Of a stretch of 64,000 nucleotides of DNA, positions 45,905 through 57,720 are shown one piece after another (positions within the stretch are counted from its first letter, which is position 1; every line of letters starts with the position of its first letter). The notes beneath the pieces were generated by a model. The model saw only the letters and a program-made list of their open reading frames with translations, had not been told where the DNA came from and made no database searches. Made by a program: the position numbers and the translations under genes. This DNA is from Icerya purchasi (Eukaryota; Arthropoda; Insecta; Hemiptera; Monophlebidae), in the NCBI GenBank assembly GCA_039619475.1, contig CM077115.1, forward strand, positions 136,226,172-136,290,171, in the 5' to 3' direction.

Positions 45905-46005
45905 GACATTTTTTTGGGACATTTTGCGTTACATAAAATTGGGACATTTTGCGTTACATAAAATTGGGACATTTTGCGTTACATAAAATTGGGACATTTT
46001 TTCTA
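45905..46005. repeat. Tandem repeat, 25-bp unit
   Basis: About 3.5 copies of GGGACATTTTGCGTTACATAAAATT. Looser relatives of the phrase CGTTACATTTTT lie at 45790-45860. It is inside the hAT element. Confidence 0.85.
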
Positions 46006-46378
46006 ATGGGGGGTAGCCTAAGAATTTCGTTGTAATTAGTATATATATAAAACTCGAGCCTTTGGGCCTCCAAATGGGGCAAGCCTCCTTCACCCCCAGG
46101 TCTAGTTCTTCTATAATTCTTATAGAAGAGTAAACTTTTTCATTGGCTACGCCGTTTGACAGAAAAAAATTTTTCAGTTCCAATTTTTACCACCGGGGGA
46201 TGTAGGGGCGCTAATATCGCATTAAAGTCTTTTATGTGGGACAAATTTCGTGACAGGATACGTTTCCTGATAACCCCTAGCGTAAAAATGGCATAGACAT
46301 TAATATATATATATATTTATAAAAATATATTCGCCCCCCCCCCACACTCCTGAAAATTTTGGTCTAGATACGGCCCTG

Positions 46379-47230
46379 CTTCTAAGAACTCTCGACAAAA
46401 TATCCAAACTGCGTCAAGATCTTTGCCGACGGTTCTAAACAGGATTTCTTTGTTGACCTTTATCGACGTCTTTGGCAAAATCCGTTACTCGTTACCACCG
46501 TTCTATTCCATACTATCAGCGAAACTATTCGCGATCAAACTTCAAGTTCCCGATTTGCTGGGTAAGTCTTCGATCCTTACGGACGCATACAGCGCACTCC
46601 AATGCCTACAGAACTCATATATTCGGAGCAGCATCGTTTAGCCAAGGAAGTCGTCTGGCACCTAACCACTACTCCCAACCTGACACATAATACCAGCATG
46701 GATTTCAGGTGGCAAAAGCGTTGCCAGAAATAAAACCGCCGACAGAACTGTAAAAGAAGCGGCCTTCCTTCTTCCAACAACGGAATGAACCTCTGTCTTC
46801 AGCGCTGATTTCAAAGCCGTGGTGAGTGGTCGTTTACGGTAGGAGTGGCCTGGTATTTGGAGAGATCTCGATCTGCCACAGCAAATCAATTAAAAGCTAT
46901 CAAACCCTTCGCGGAAGTTTGCACTACGGGTATCTACCCCAACGGTAAGGAAGAAATGGTTTTATGTAGATTACGAATAACGCTAGCTTAACTCACGCAT
47001 ATCTTCTAAACAAAAGCCCTCTTCCACTATGCACTACTCGCTCTGTTCCACTATCTATTAATTCTGGTCGATTGCCCGCGATGTCGTGATCTTCGCGCAA
47101 AATTCAATCTACCGACCTCCTTTGACAACATTCTGAGTACGACGTGCACGGCGCTAATCATCTTTTCAAATTTCTTCAAGTCACCAAACTTTACGAGGTT
47201 TTGTAATCATCATTTTCACCGCGTTTCTGG
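46379..47230 (+). pseudogene. Degenerate RNase H and C-terminal part of the same non-LTR element
   Basis: Begins with a KIFADGSK-like catalytic strand near 46415, followed by decayed sequence with multiple stops and ending near VSGHCRSKC (47230). It joins the RT fragment ending at 44643 once the hAT element is removed. Function lost. Confidence 0.6.
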
Positions 47231-48400
47231 CCATTGTCGCAGTAAATGCACGTTAAAAGGGGAGAAAAAAAAAATAAAACGAAAAAAACCGAATGGCGAA
47301 AGAAAAAACCTTGTTTAATTTTTATAACTCTCCTCGTTTTATTTCAATTAAACGGAATTCGATTTTATTAAACGGATTAAAAAAAGTGCCATCATTACGA
47401 TGTGCGAGACAGCGTTTGAAGGGGGTTTTTCTCTTTCAAGTTCTGTAGAGCATCTTTAATTATCTCAGTACTACTATTTTCAAATCGTTATAAATTTTAA
47501 TAATATTTTTATGAACGGGAGAAAAAAATCGTTATAAATTCTAATAATATTTTTATAAACGGGAGAAAAATAGACGCTAGAGTGAAAGTTTTAATTTTTT
47601 TTTCAATTTCAACCCGACCAGATTGTAAATAAAAGTGTTTTTGTTTTTCTCTATTTAAATGCATCGACCGGCTGGTCCAGATGTTTTTCTTTCGAAAGGT
47701 TACAACGAATAATTGAAATCGGCTAGGTCTGTAGCTATCAGTTTGATAAGCGAGAAAGCGGAATGTATTCTCTTTAATTTTATTTCTATTCATTTATCGA
47801 AGTATATTTTTTTCGCTTTCTAAATTTTTCAATAACCAATTTAAAAAAAAAAACAAAAAAATCCTTAAAATTTACAGAAGACAATTTTAATACATCCACT
47901 GTTTTGTTCTATTTATTTATTTTTGTAATGAACCGAAATCCACACTGGCTGGTAAAGAAAGCGCGAATGAATTAATAAAAAAGTAGCTTTACGATGTTCG
48001 TGTAATTCTGTTTACCTAGAGAAGTTTTTGACGGTAACGCTTTCTGCTTTTCAGATTAAAATGTAGGTGCTTTTAAATGAGCGAACTTAATTGGCGAGTT
48101 TGTTACCGAGCTATGGTCTCTCTTCTTGTGAATTTCGAGAACGTGTTATTTCGCTTAAAATAAAATTACAACTTGCACTTTTATTCCGAGTCGATCGCTC
48201 GCAATTTCTTCTCTTTTCCAACAAAATTTACCGACTCATTAACACACCTGCAAACGTACGAGTTTCTAACTCCGCTAGTTTATTAAATGAAAACATTTTG
48301 GTACTTTTAAGAAAGCGGTTAACGCGAAATCGAAATGACGCGCACATGTCTGATACATAATATGGTTAATATATTTAAAAGTAAACTAATATACGAGCTG
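47231..48400. other. Anonymous AT-rich DNA, no gene seen
   Basis: Contains a near-duplicate of about 45 bp (CGTTATAAATTYTAATAATATTTTTAT near 47486 and 47530) and A-runs. Frames at 47509-47793 and 48091-48360 show no family features. Confidence 0.45.
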
Positions 48401-48429
48401 TTTTAACAACACGTTTTTGATGATCCACC

Positions 48430-49092
48430 TTAGTTTATTTCCCTTCATCTTTGTTCTTCTTTTCGGACTTTTGTCCCGCAATTCCCTACCTGTCTCAGAT
48501 TCTCACAGCGTTTTACTGCATTATTATCGCTTTCCTCCAATGTTACCAGAACTTTTCTCTATGACCTTTTCAACATCTATCCAGACGGTCTTCCTCCGGG
48601 TTCTCGGACACGCTGGTGTGTTGAGAGAAACGAAACTGTCGATCTTCCTGCTGCATGGAAGTCCTGAAATCCAGTAGACAATATATAAATCTTGTGCCAC
48701 TCTAAAAACTGTGGTGCCTACGTTTCTCGCTTTTTTCTGATCCCAGCTTTTTTTTACAATCCCGTTTGCGTTGATTACCAAAATACTTCGTTTTCTCTAC
48801 AGTCTGCTTCCTTTTCTTCTCTAAACCATTCTTCCCTTGCTTACATCTTCCTTTTATTTATTGCATCCCGATAATTCGTTCTTGTCTATCACATTTGAAC
48901 GTGATTTATTTTTTAAATGTAGCTTTTCGACTTTGTACAATGCCCCCTAATTCTTTCTTTACTTATCTTCTCAGTTGCTTTGGCGTCCCGGCGATTTTCA
49001 TTAGTTACACATGCCGTATAATGAAAGTCTTACCTTATTTTATTGGCAATCTACTCTATACTCTCTCACCAAAAAATAAAAAAAAAAAATAC
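48430..49092 (+). pseudogene. Decayed I-like RNase H and C-terminal region
   Basis: SDSHSVLL, then TVFLRVLGHAGVLRET, resemble the SDS..L and V.GH.GI..N.. strands of RNase H in the I-like elements here. Further on, LHPDN and YLLSCFGVPAIFISYTCRIMKVL are reminiscent of the LHPDE and LxxLGLPTPY..S segments. An A-rich tail closes it at 49074-49092. There are many stops. Identification is tentative. Confidence 0.45.
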
Positions 49093-50199
49093 CCTATTTT
49101 TCCTCTTCAATTTTTTTTTTATTATCTCCATTACCCTGCTTCGAAGTATTTTTTCCATCTTCATCATTTAAATTTCTTCCTTCATAACGGATGAATAAAT
49201 CGAAATTTCGCTGTCCTATTAATTCTTTATTTTCCTCTCAGGAAACCTCCTTCATTTTTACCGACTGCTAGTAGACGCGCGGGCCTGTTGAAACCTACTT
49301 TTTTTTATTCTTCCAAGCTTTAACTCCTTTTTTTGCTTTGCGTTCTGCCTCTTTATCAATTAATTAATAACCGTCCTATGTTTCATTATTTTCCTTTAAT
49401 TGTCCTCTTTTTTTCCTCTTTGAACAGAATTATCTGTTTCCCGTTAGCGTTCGTTTTCGTGCGATTTAATGTTCTCCGACCTATACTATTCCTTTTCGTA
49501 ATTCTACTCGATTTTTTGCAGATTTTTAACCATAGCGCGGTAGTGAAGCGGCCGATTCTTTGACTCGGATTGTTACTTGAAAAAAAAAAAAAAAAAAAAA
49601 AAAAAACAAAAACAAAATTCCATCTTCGTTTTCGGTCATTTCTTTTTCTCGGCCAAATCCTTCTTTTAACCCTACGGCCCCCGTCAGATTTCTTCTACTC
49701 GGCTGTTCTGTTGTCTTCTCCGTTATGAGCCTATGTTTTTACTCGATTTTAATCATTCTTTACTACCTTCCTTATGTTCTCTCTTTTCTTTAGCTTCCTT
49801 TTCGCATATTGCTTTTTTCGTTCGAACGGATGATATAATCCTGTTTTACTTAGAGATGCTCCTTTCCTTCTGCGCTACGTTCTATGCGCTAGTTTCTCAT
49901 CTGTTATAGTTTTTCTATTTCTTATTGCGTCTTTAATATACACGTCTGTCTCTTCCTTCCGCAACCAGTATTTTTATTATCGGTTCTCCCCCTTTTCTTC
50001 TTGTACTGTGAATTTCCGACCGAGTCAAAATTTAAACGGCGACTTTTTTCCTTTTGTTATTCCTCTTAAACGGTTCCCGGAAATTAGAAAATTTATAAAA
50101 TGTTCAAATTATACGTTTAGTTGCGAAATAAGATTAGAAAAAAATTGTATAGCGGAATAAATTTTCCTACTTCGAAACTATCTGAACGCTGCCGTTGTT

Positions 50200-50370
50200 T
50201 GACGTCACAAAACTAACCATGCAACACGATGAGGAACAAGGTGTTTTGCAAACTGGGACGCGCGCATTAACGGAACGACTGGAGGAACGTTCCGAAGCAT
50301 TATAAAACATCTGTCACAGCCAATCGTATTTGGTGTGACGAATGTTCGGTTAAAAGTTTTTTACGTCATC
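50200..50370 (+). promoter_or_regulatory. Promoter-like cluster (CRE-like, HSE-like, TATA)
   Basis: TGACGTCA near 50201, GGAACGTTCCGAAG (inverted GAA/TTC units as in heat-shock elements) near 50287, ATTATAAAAC near 50300, CCAAT near 50320, and TTACGTCATC near 50362. No downstream gene is visible. Such motifs arise by chance in AT-rich DNA, so support is weak. Confidence 0.2.
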
Positions 50371-50547
50371 AGTTGCAAAATTAACTGTTAGCTGCTTTCG
50401 CTGTATTTCTTTATGCAAATTTTCTCAAACTTGTCTCGTTAATTTTTGGAAAAAGTTAAATTAGATTTTTGCACAATAATGTCGGGTACGTATATATGTA
50501 TAAATATCGAAACTGAACGGTAATTTATGTAAATTAACATAAACTTT

Positions 50548-50592
50548 GCACACACACACACACACGCACACACACATACACGCGCATACATT
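50548..50592. repeat. CA microsatellite
   Basis: Imperfect (CA)n with CG and TA interruptions. Confidence 0.85.
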
Positions 50593-51454
50593 TAGCTCTT
50601 CGAGCGGATAATAACTGTCCAGCAATTCTAGTTTTTCACGATTTTATCTGAATGTTCTCCAGTTGAACATTTATTACAGGTCGCTAAGCAGTGTTTCGCC
50701 GTGAGCAAATCGATCATTTCTTTTTTTTAGTAAAAGGAAAACACAATTCCTACATTTGATCAAGTAAAAAGACTGTAACGGCTGCAGAAAATAATGACTA
50801 ACGTAATTAACAGGTATTGTCAAAATAACAACAATTGATGAAATACACGGCAGGGACCGCGCCATTTAGTAATCTGTGCCCCTCTGGTCACTATCTTGAT
50901 TTACAAGTAATGCAAAGCCCGCAGCCAGAATTAATATTTGGAAATTGGGAAGGACCAATTGCCTGCTCAGGGCACATTTTGATCCTTCAAATAGTTTTCC
51001 ACGATACGAAAAAAAAAAAAAAAAAAGTACAAATATTACTACTTGCTTTATCTAACAATTCGAATGAATGCCTTTTATTCTGTTATTTTTATTCTTTTCT
51101 TCGTTCCTTGACGAGCGTCGAGACTACCTATCTGTACAATCTAGCTGTACAGAATAGGTAGTGTTTTTGTCAATTATTATATGCAACGCAGGTGTATAAG
51201 ATTAGCAGCTGGTACTGTAATTGTTTGGTTTATCGATGTACAAATGCAGCCCGTGTTTGTCTGTCATGTACTAACTAGCGCGCATATGATGATATACGTG
51301 CTGGTTTACCATTGCCTTCCACATGACTATTAGTGGAGAATTTTATATTTAATTTTTCGGTAATAATTTCTGTCATCTCCGGGATTAAACCCGTGACTTC
51401 CGAAAAAATTACAAAATCCACCGTATCATCGGCACGGGATAAACTTAGGAAGTT

Positions 51455-51615
51455 TAATATATATACAACATGTAGGAATTCCCAGCAATTCCATAGAAAT
51501 TCCCGGCAATTCCATAATAATTCTTAGCAATTCCATAATGATTCTTAGCAATTCCATAATGATTCTTAGCAATTCCATAATGATTCTTAGCAATTCCATA
51601 GCAATTCCAGCATGT
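51455..51615. repeat. Minisatellite, 21-bp unit
   Basis: About six to seven copies of TTAGCAATTCCATAATGATTC and variants. On the minus strand it reads as MELLRII heptads, a consequence of the period being a multiple of three. Confidence 0.9.
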
Positions 51616-51756
51616 TCAGAGGAATCCAAGAAAGTAATGTACAAAATTTACATTGGCGGTTAACCCCCAGGTCATCTGCTCTGGTAATAAATAATACGTG
51701 AAAGTGATCTCGTAAAAATTTCATTAGCAATTTTTCCGATTACTCTGTAAATATTC

Positions 51757-51822
51757 AAAAAAGGTTTGAGGGCTTCGAACCCTTCTATAACTATCAGCTT
51801 AGATGATCTGGACTAAACCACA
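51757..51822 (-). ncRNA. tRNA-like/SINE-like Pol III unit
   Basis: On the minus strand, a box A-like TGGTTTAGTCCAG is followed about 26 bases later by GGGTTCGAAGCCC, a perfect box B, and then by a T6 run (complement of 51757-51762). A full cloverleaf is not evident. It could be a tRNA-derived SINE head or a tRNA relic. Confidence 0.35.
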
Positions 51823-52595
51823 TTCAGCTATTAAGCGCGATTGATTGGTTTTGAATTTTAATTCGAACCAATCAAATTTACCGTAACTTTTATATAAGCT
51901 TTTATTTGTAAATAGATGGATTTCGTGAAATAATTGTCAAGTTATCTTCAAGAGCAAACTAGAAAACGTATTCGAAACGTGTTGTGAAAAATAATAATGG
52001 AATAGCGCCAAATTAAGCAGAATGTCCGGCCATGGAAGACTCACCTGAGCTGAAGAAAAGATGATGTAATCGTTACCAGACTCCGGCTGGGACATACGCA
52101 ACTCACACATGGTTTTACCTACTGCAAAAGACACCGACTCCAATCTGCAGCATATGTAATCCTAATCTTTCTGTTCTCCATGTCCGCACAGAATGTCCTC
52201 AGCTCAGTTTCCTCAGATTAACACTTAACCTTCTCTCCTCCTTGTCTAATATCCTCTCTGATGACTCTACTATCCTTTCGAACCTAATCAGTTTCCTGCA
52301 CCATTCAAAGCTATACTACGCAATATAAATTCCGTAATTCATTTATTTAACATATAAATCTAAATTTATCCGTGCCTCTAGCCGCTAGTTGCTGTGCATG
52401 GCACGTAAATTTAACCAAATAAATAAATGGTCACGGACATTTATTCTCTTTTTTCTTTGGTTATTTTTTACCCTCGGAATTTTATGTATGCAAGTATTGT
52501 GATTTTAAAACGAGTTGCGTTTTTCCTCATCCTAAAAGAAGTTACGTAAATTCTTACATATTTTGTATAATTAGTAAGCAATATATAAATTAAAA
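51823..52595. other. Anonymous DNA, no gene seen
   Basis: A phrase near 52155-52310 (CATATGTAATCCTAATCTT..GAATGTCCTCAG) may be a decayed retroelement C-terminus with an LHVLTECP-like sense (CxxCNPNLSVLHVRTECPQLS in the + strand). It is too degraded to assign firmly. Confidence 0.35.
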
Positions 52596-54085
52596 TTTTT
52601 TTTTTTTTTTTTTTATAGGTTCGTCAACATGGACATTAGCCCAAGAACAACGGAACAGAGGGGAAAGAGACTCGGATCCTTACATGATCCGAGATAGCCG
52701 ATAGAAAGGAATCAAGAGCCAGAATAACCGAAGGAGAAGAAAGGAAGAGAATGAATGAAGCACAGTATGGAACGGAAATGCCGGTTTGTAAGAGGAAGGA
52801 ATAAAAAGAAGCTTGTTCAGCTGATAATTACGAACAACTGAACATTATATGATCGGGATCACAAATACATTGATTGCTGGGAGGGTGCAATGGACAATAA
52901 GGAGAAGGCACGAGAGAATAACGGAACAGCGAGGAAGGGAGCATACTATGATTGCAGAGAGGTTGGAACGGCGCATAGAAGGAAAGTTAATAAACCAGGG
53001 GAAGCGTGGACGGGAAGGTTGAATAGACAAGAAAAAGGAGTTTGGGTTGGAGAATGAGGAGACGTAGGAGTTAAACCATAGTCTGGAATGAGCAGCTGCA
53101 GACAGAAGGATAATTTTGAAAGCTGAGAAGGCAGGAAGAAACTTACCAGAAGAGGAAGATAATCGAGCGAATGAGTCAACCAACTTATTTCCCTCGATTC
53201 CGGCATGGCCAGGAATCCAAAGGAAATCCGTTTGGATTAAGTGGGAAAAGATCATGAATCAAGAAACGAATAAGAAGAATGACGTAGTCGGTTAAGTGAG
53301 AACGGAGAGGAGATGTGATAGTTTGCAGCACGCTTTGAGCATGCGACAGGATAAGGAGATCGCGAGAGGCTGGTGAAAATTTGATAAAAAGAAGAACACG
53401 CAGAATAGCAAAAGACTCAGCGTGAAAAATTGAACAACGAATTTAAGGTTTAAAAATACATAACTTATAATATCAGTAAAAGGAGAAAAGTTTAAAGGAC
53501 TTGAAGTAATTGAGAGAAGGACAGAAGAAAGCTGCACCAACACCATTGGATCCCTTGGAGCCATCTGTGAATATCAAGAAAAAAAAAATGGTTGGGGAAA
53601 AAAGAGCTAAGGTTCTGTCGAAATTCTGATCTAACAACGTGATGAAGAAAAGCAGTTAATGTGATGAAGCAAAGAGGAAAAATTGAAGGATAAATAAGGT
53701 AGTTTATCGTGAGTGTAGATATACAGAGAAAACTGTATATAACGGTCAGCTATAAGAAATAGAATAGGAGTTTTGTTAGCAGAAAAAAGCGCCAGTTACG
53801 CAAGATGAAGGATTAAAAAGAAATAAGAGAGCAAGAGAGGCAACCGTTTGCGATAACCCAAGAAGGAACGCCGAAGGAAAAGGGGGGAATGTGACATTCA
53901 GCGTGCAGAGCTGGGATAGGAGTAAACTTTCAGGCTCCAAGGTAGAGGCGGAGATATGTATTTTGGACCCGATCGAGCTTAGACAGAAGAGATCTAAAAG
54001 AATTACCATAAATATAGGAACAGTAATCAAGAACAGAGCAAATAAAAGATTTGTAAAACATTAAAATTTCTAAAGCAATGACTTT
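52596..54085 (-). mobile_element. 5'-truncated I-like non-LTR retrotransposon
   Basis: The 3' tail is a T-run at 52596-52614, preceded on the minus strand by GGGCTAATGTCCATGTTGACG, matching the tails of the other I-like copies. Coding relics on the minus strand: RT thumb with FYKSFICSVLDYCSYIYGN (near 54030), RNase H with LLWIPGHAGIEGNKLVDSFARL-like sequence (near 53200), and a decayed Cys/His end. There are numerous frameshifts. Confidence 0.8.
52845..53255 (-). pseudogene. RNase H domain fragment of the truncated I-like element
   Basis: DFLWIPGHAGIEGNKLVDSF marks the last RNase H strand, followed by FFLSIQPSRPRFPWF, which parallels FYLSIQPTLPSHPWF in the element at 10830-17774. The catalytic TDG strand lies upstream in another frame (near 53565). 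Non-functional. Confidence 0.75.
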
Positions 54086-55970
54086 TTTTACAATGTTATT
54101 TTTTACATTAATTCGTATAAAAAGATTTTAAATTATTTTTTCAGTAGTACGGGGTTAAGTTAGAATTTTTAAGCTATAATATAATTTTCGGTGATTGTGA
54201 TGAAAAAAAGTTACACAACATAAAACTCTTAGGATTATTACGTCGATAATTTACAACGCAAAAATATATATCGCTTTTTTCTACCATCTGCTTTCGGCAT
54301 TGCATCGGTGTCGTTAGATTGAAATCGGTCACTGAATAAAAAGTTATAAGCAGGTAAAATAAGTCCCACACTCTTGAATAGAGAGCATCATCATAGATTG
54401 TAAAGTTAGGGTTCATCACAATGTATTAAGCCTAATAGCACCTAGGAGAGAGTAGGAGGGCCAGTCCGTTTCTTTCGTCCGTCTTTACTTTTCCAGATTT
54501 TTCTGGTATAACCAATATTTGATTTCAGATTAGGTATATACCACATGGGGCAGCGACTCGGATCCGGAGCGGGACAAGTCTCGATAACCTATGACACCTC
54601 TGGTTTGGTAGCCAAACGCGTTAACCAAAAAAAATTATATATGAAATGTATCAATTTTCTTTATTAGCGTAGACTGAAAACTCCATCATTAGACGCCGAG
54701 TTTATCCAGTTGCCGTCGAATGCAGACAGACGTGAAAATTATTAAAGATTCGAAGATTTCGTCAAATTTTTCGAAAAACGAAAAGAAAAGCGAAAAAAAA
54801 GAAGTGCCATTTTCGTATAAATTTCTACTGCGATTTTACTTATTTTCTTTTAGGATTTCGGAAAAATATCGAATGTACAGAGAAATGCGGCCTGTTTTTC
54901 TAATACTCCGTAATTCGATGTTTTTACGAAAATGGAAAGTCTTTATTTTTCCCCTCTTATCCCTAGGTTACAGCGAAATATTTCCAATTCCGTTATTCCC
55001 CCCTTACTACTAGTTCGTTGTTTTACTTTGATTCCTTCGTACTTCTCATTTTTCTCCTCACTGCGTCTTATTCGCTTAAAATATTTCAATTGTAGACAGT
55101 GTCTTTGTGACCCCTAAATTGAAAATTCTCAAACGACTCTATTGGAAGCCTAATCCAATATTAATATTGCGTGATTCTCAGAAATTTGCTTAAAGATTTC
55201 TAGGTAAAGTTGCAGATTAGTGCCTAGTTCGTATTGGCTTTTTCAATTCTACGTGCAATATTGTCATTTAGTTCACTGCCAGTTTAATCGCTGTACGATG
55301 AACTATCGATAAATCTATTTTATATTTTACTAAAAAATTAAATAAAAACACAAATTTTGTACTATTTTTTTTTGTTTTAAAATATTACAGATTTATTCTA
55401 AGTAATTCAGTAAGTAAAATAATGTATAATTTTAAAAATTTCACACTATTTTTTTATGCTTATTTTTGAAAAATAATTGTAAAAAATTTTAATTCAACTC
55501 CAAAATGCAAAGGCTTACTCACACACTAGTTCATTCTACTTCGTTACAGTTTATATTAATACGTACGAATTTTAAATCTCCTCTTATTTAATCCGAATCC
55601 CTCTAAATCTTAAATCTGTCCACATTTCAATCGGCAATAACTCCTCAAAATCGTTTTTACCTTAATTTTCCTCTCAACAATTACGACCTGTGTAACCTCT
55701 ACCACTTCTCTTTACATTTTATTGTAGATAGCTAAAGTGCAATCCCCTCCTCTTCGGAGCATTATTAGAATAGCATTTTTTTTTTTCGGTTTCCATCGTG
55801 GTCGGTCTCTTATTTCACAATGCGGTCGGTCCTCCGGACACTTGAATTCCGAAAGTCAACCGGATCACATGGTAGCTTATTTCGCAGGTTGTTTTCTCGA
55901 GATGTAAATTAACATATGTATTACTTCGTTTAGAATATTACACGAGGGGTGGTGTTCCAAAAATTTACTA
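54086..55970. other. Anonymous AT-rich DNA, no protein gene seen
   Basis: Apart from the SINE-like piece at 54545-54630 nothing is recognised. Frames at 54174-54419 and 54720-55013 look compositional. 55750-55965 may belong to the 5' UTR of the CR1-like element. Confidence 0.45.
54560..54630 (-). mobile_element. tRNA-derived SINE-like fragment
   Basis: On the minus strand, TGGTTAACGCGTTTGGC fits a box A, followed by TACCAAACCAGAGGT and a disrupted box B (GGTTATCGAGACTTG). This is the usual head of tRNA-derived SINEs. The body and tail are not recognisable. Confidence 0.4.
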
Positions 55971-56025
55971 CAGTCTTATTTGCTTTTTCTTCGCTTCTGG
56001 ACTTAAATTTATAGAAGATCAGAGG

Positions 56026-56815
56026 ATGCCGGCTAAAAGGGGTAATAAACAACACATTAAGAGGCAACTAAGCGATAAGAGCGACGAGGCTATTAAAAAA
56101 AGGTCGCATCAGGAGGACTCGGAAGATGAGATGGAAAATACCTCGATTGCGTCGTCAGTTAACGTGATAAAGCGCGAAGTTTGTGAAATGAAAAAGTGCA
56201 TTGAATTTGTGTCAGACAAATATGATGTCATGCAGCAGTCAAATCAAGACTTGCTAACGGAAATTAAAGCTCTACCACAGCAAGTTGAAAAATTAACAAG
56301 CGAGCTTCAAAATAAAGACCATCAGATTGCAGAGCTCACAGCCGCAGTTCATCAGCTTGAGCAGTACGGCCGTCGCGAAAATGTTGAGTTGCATGGAATT
56401 TCGGAAGAGAAGGATGAGAACTTGCAACGAATTATTATTCAAGTTTGCCAGAAAATTGGGGTCGAGATTAAGGAAGATGATATTGTGGCGACGCACAGGC
56501 TACCTTCAAGTAATGTGAGTCTGCCGAAACCGATAATATTGAAAACAACCAGGAAATTAGCGGATAAAATTTTAAAGAGAACGCCGAATCTTGGACAAAG
56601 AAATTAGTAATAATTTAAGTAGTGAACGACAGGTTTACATAAACGAAAATCTGTCGAGGTATTACAAAGATTTGTTATGGAAGGTGAAGCAAAAAGCGAA
56701 ATTACTGAATTTTCGATTCGCCTGGTCGAAAAGAGGGAAAATTTACGTTAGGAAGGACCAGGAAGCTCACGTACTTCACATCCGCTCCGAAGCGGATTTA
56801 AATAAATTATTATAA
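56026..56815 (+). pseudogene. CR1/Daphne-like ORF1, frameshifted
   Basis: ATG at 56026. Basic N-terminus, long coiled coil (residues ~50-120), then QLEQYGRRENVELHGISE and the KPIILKTTRKLADKIL region typical of L1/CR1-type ORF1 proteins. The frame stops at 56605-56607, but the sense continues in another frame from 56591 (ISNNLSSERQVYINENLS, then KIYVRKDQ) to 56815, so one small indel near 56590 breaks it. Confidence 0.8.
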
Positions 56816-57720
56816 ATGTTATTATAAATGTTTTGTTAGTTTTCGTGTGTGCAGGAATGAATGTGGTGCGCGTGTGTTGCGTCGATCTACGGCGCCGGCT
56901 GGGCAAGGCGGTTAAGGGAGTGTATACGCGTGAAGATGATAAGAGGAAATCCGAGATCTCTGTAAAAGCGCAGTGTGCGATGGTATGTGTGCGATGGGAA
57001 GTGTGCGTAATGTATATTGATGTTTATGAGTGTGCTTGTGTGTTCAGTTGGTGTAGAACGGTTCAGTGGTACTCTAGAGTCGATGAGGTATGTCTGTCAG
57101 TTGGTCGATGCGCGAGATCGTGTGTTCTTGTTCTTTGTTGTATGATGCAGATACGGAAAGAAAGTTTAGACGTTTAAAATCGAATGTTGTTGACGTGAGA
57201 GAGAACCGTGAGCGTGTAGTGGCAGAAAGTGCAACTGTCGTTTGGCCGGGGTCGTATCTTTATTGTAAGGGCCTTCGTGCGGTGGTGGTTAATTTGTTGC
57301 TATTCACTATTTCCTTCTTCTGTTTTATTTTAGATGCACTGCATTGCGATAAAATTAAATCGATTTTTTCTATGTATATAGTGTACAGAGCGTTCAACTG
57401 TAATTTGTCAGTGAGTGTGCGGAAGTCTGATTGTGTCTATATAATGTGGGTGTGTTATATGTGTATACTAGATATTCTGTCTTATATGCGAGTAAATATC
57501 GGTATATTAATATCCTAGTCCAATTACTGATAATTTTGGCGATTAGTAGTGCAACATCGATAACCGTTTTCCGAAAACAATCTGTGATAGCTCAATATTT
57601 GTCGAAATATGATCAATTCTTTTCCTCTATACCGTACTTTAACGTTACACTATTGTCGTCTATAATTTAATTTTGTAAAAAAGAGAAAAAAAAAGCTATC
57701 ATTTCCAGTAATAATAGCTT

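Larger units (their letters stand above)
44644..46378. mobile_element. hAT-type DNA transposon, non-autonomous
   Basis: Terminal inverted repeats begin CAGGGCCGTATCT at 44644 and end AGATACGGCCCTG at 46378. The 8-bp flanks CTTCCAAG (44636-44643) and CTTCTAAG (46379-46386) form a target duplication with one mismatch. Starting with CAGGG and an 8-bp duplication indicate hAT. No transposase seen. It contains a nested element and a tandem repeat, and two diverged ~80-bp copies (45590-45660, 46050-46120). Confidence 0.82.
49093..51330. other. Anonymous DNA with retro-tail-like A-runs, no gene seen
   Basis: Long A-runs at about 49579-49605 and 51009-51026 may be tails of very decayed or short retro-inserted copies. 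A CA repeat lies at 50550-50592. A promoter-like cluster at 50200-50370 is listed separately. No coding gene recognised. Confidence 0.45.

Noticed and set aside
51426..51644. 72-codon frame of MELLRII heptads
   Set aside because: Product of a 21-bp tandem repeat; no start context or flanking coding sequence.
56833..57670. Frames of 79-142 codons between ORF1 and ORF2 of the CR1-like element
   Set aside because: No domain features; consistent with an inter-ORF spacer.
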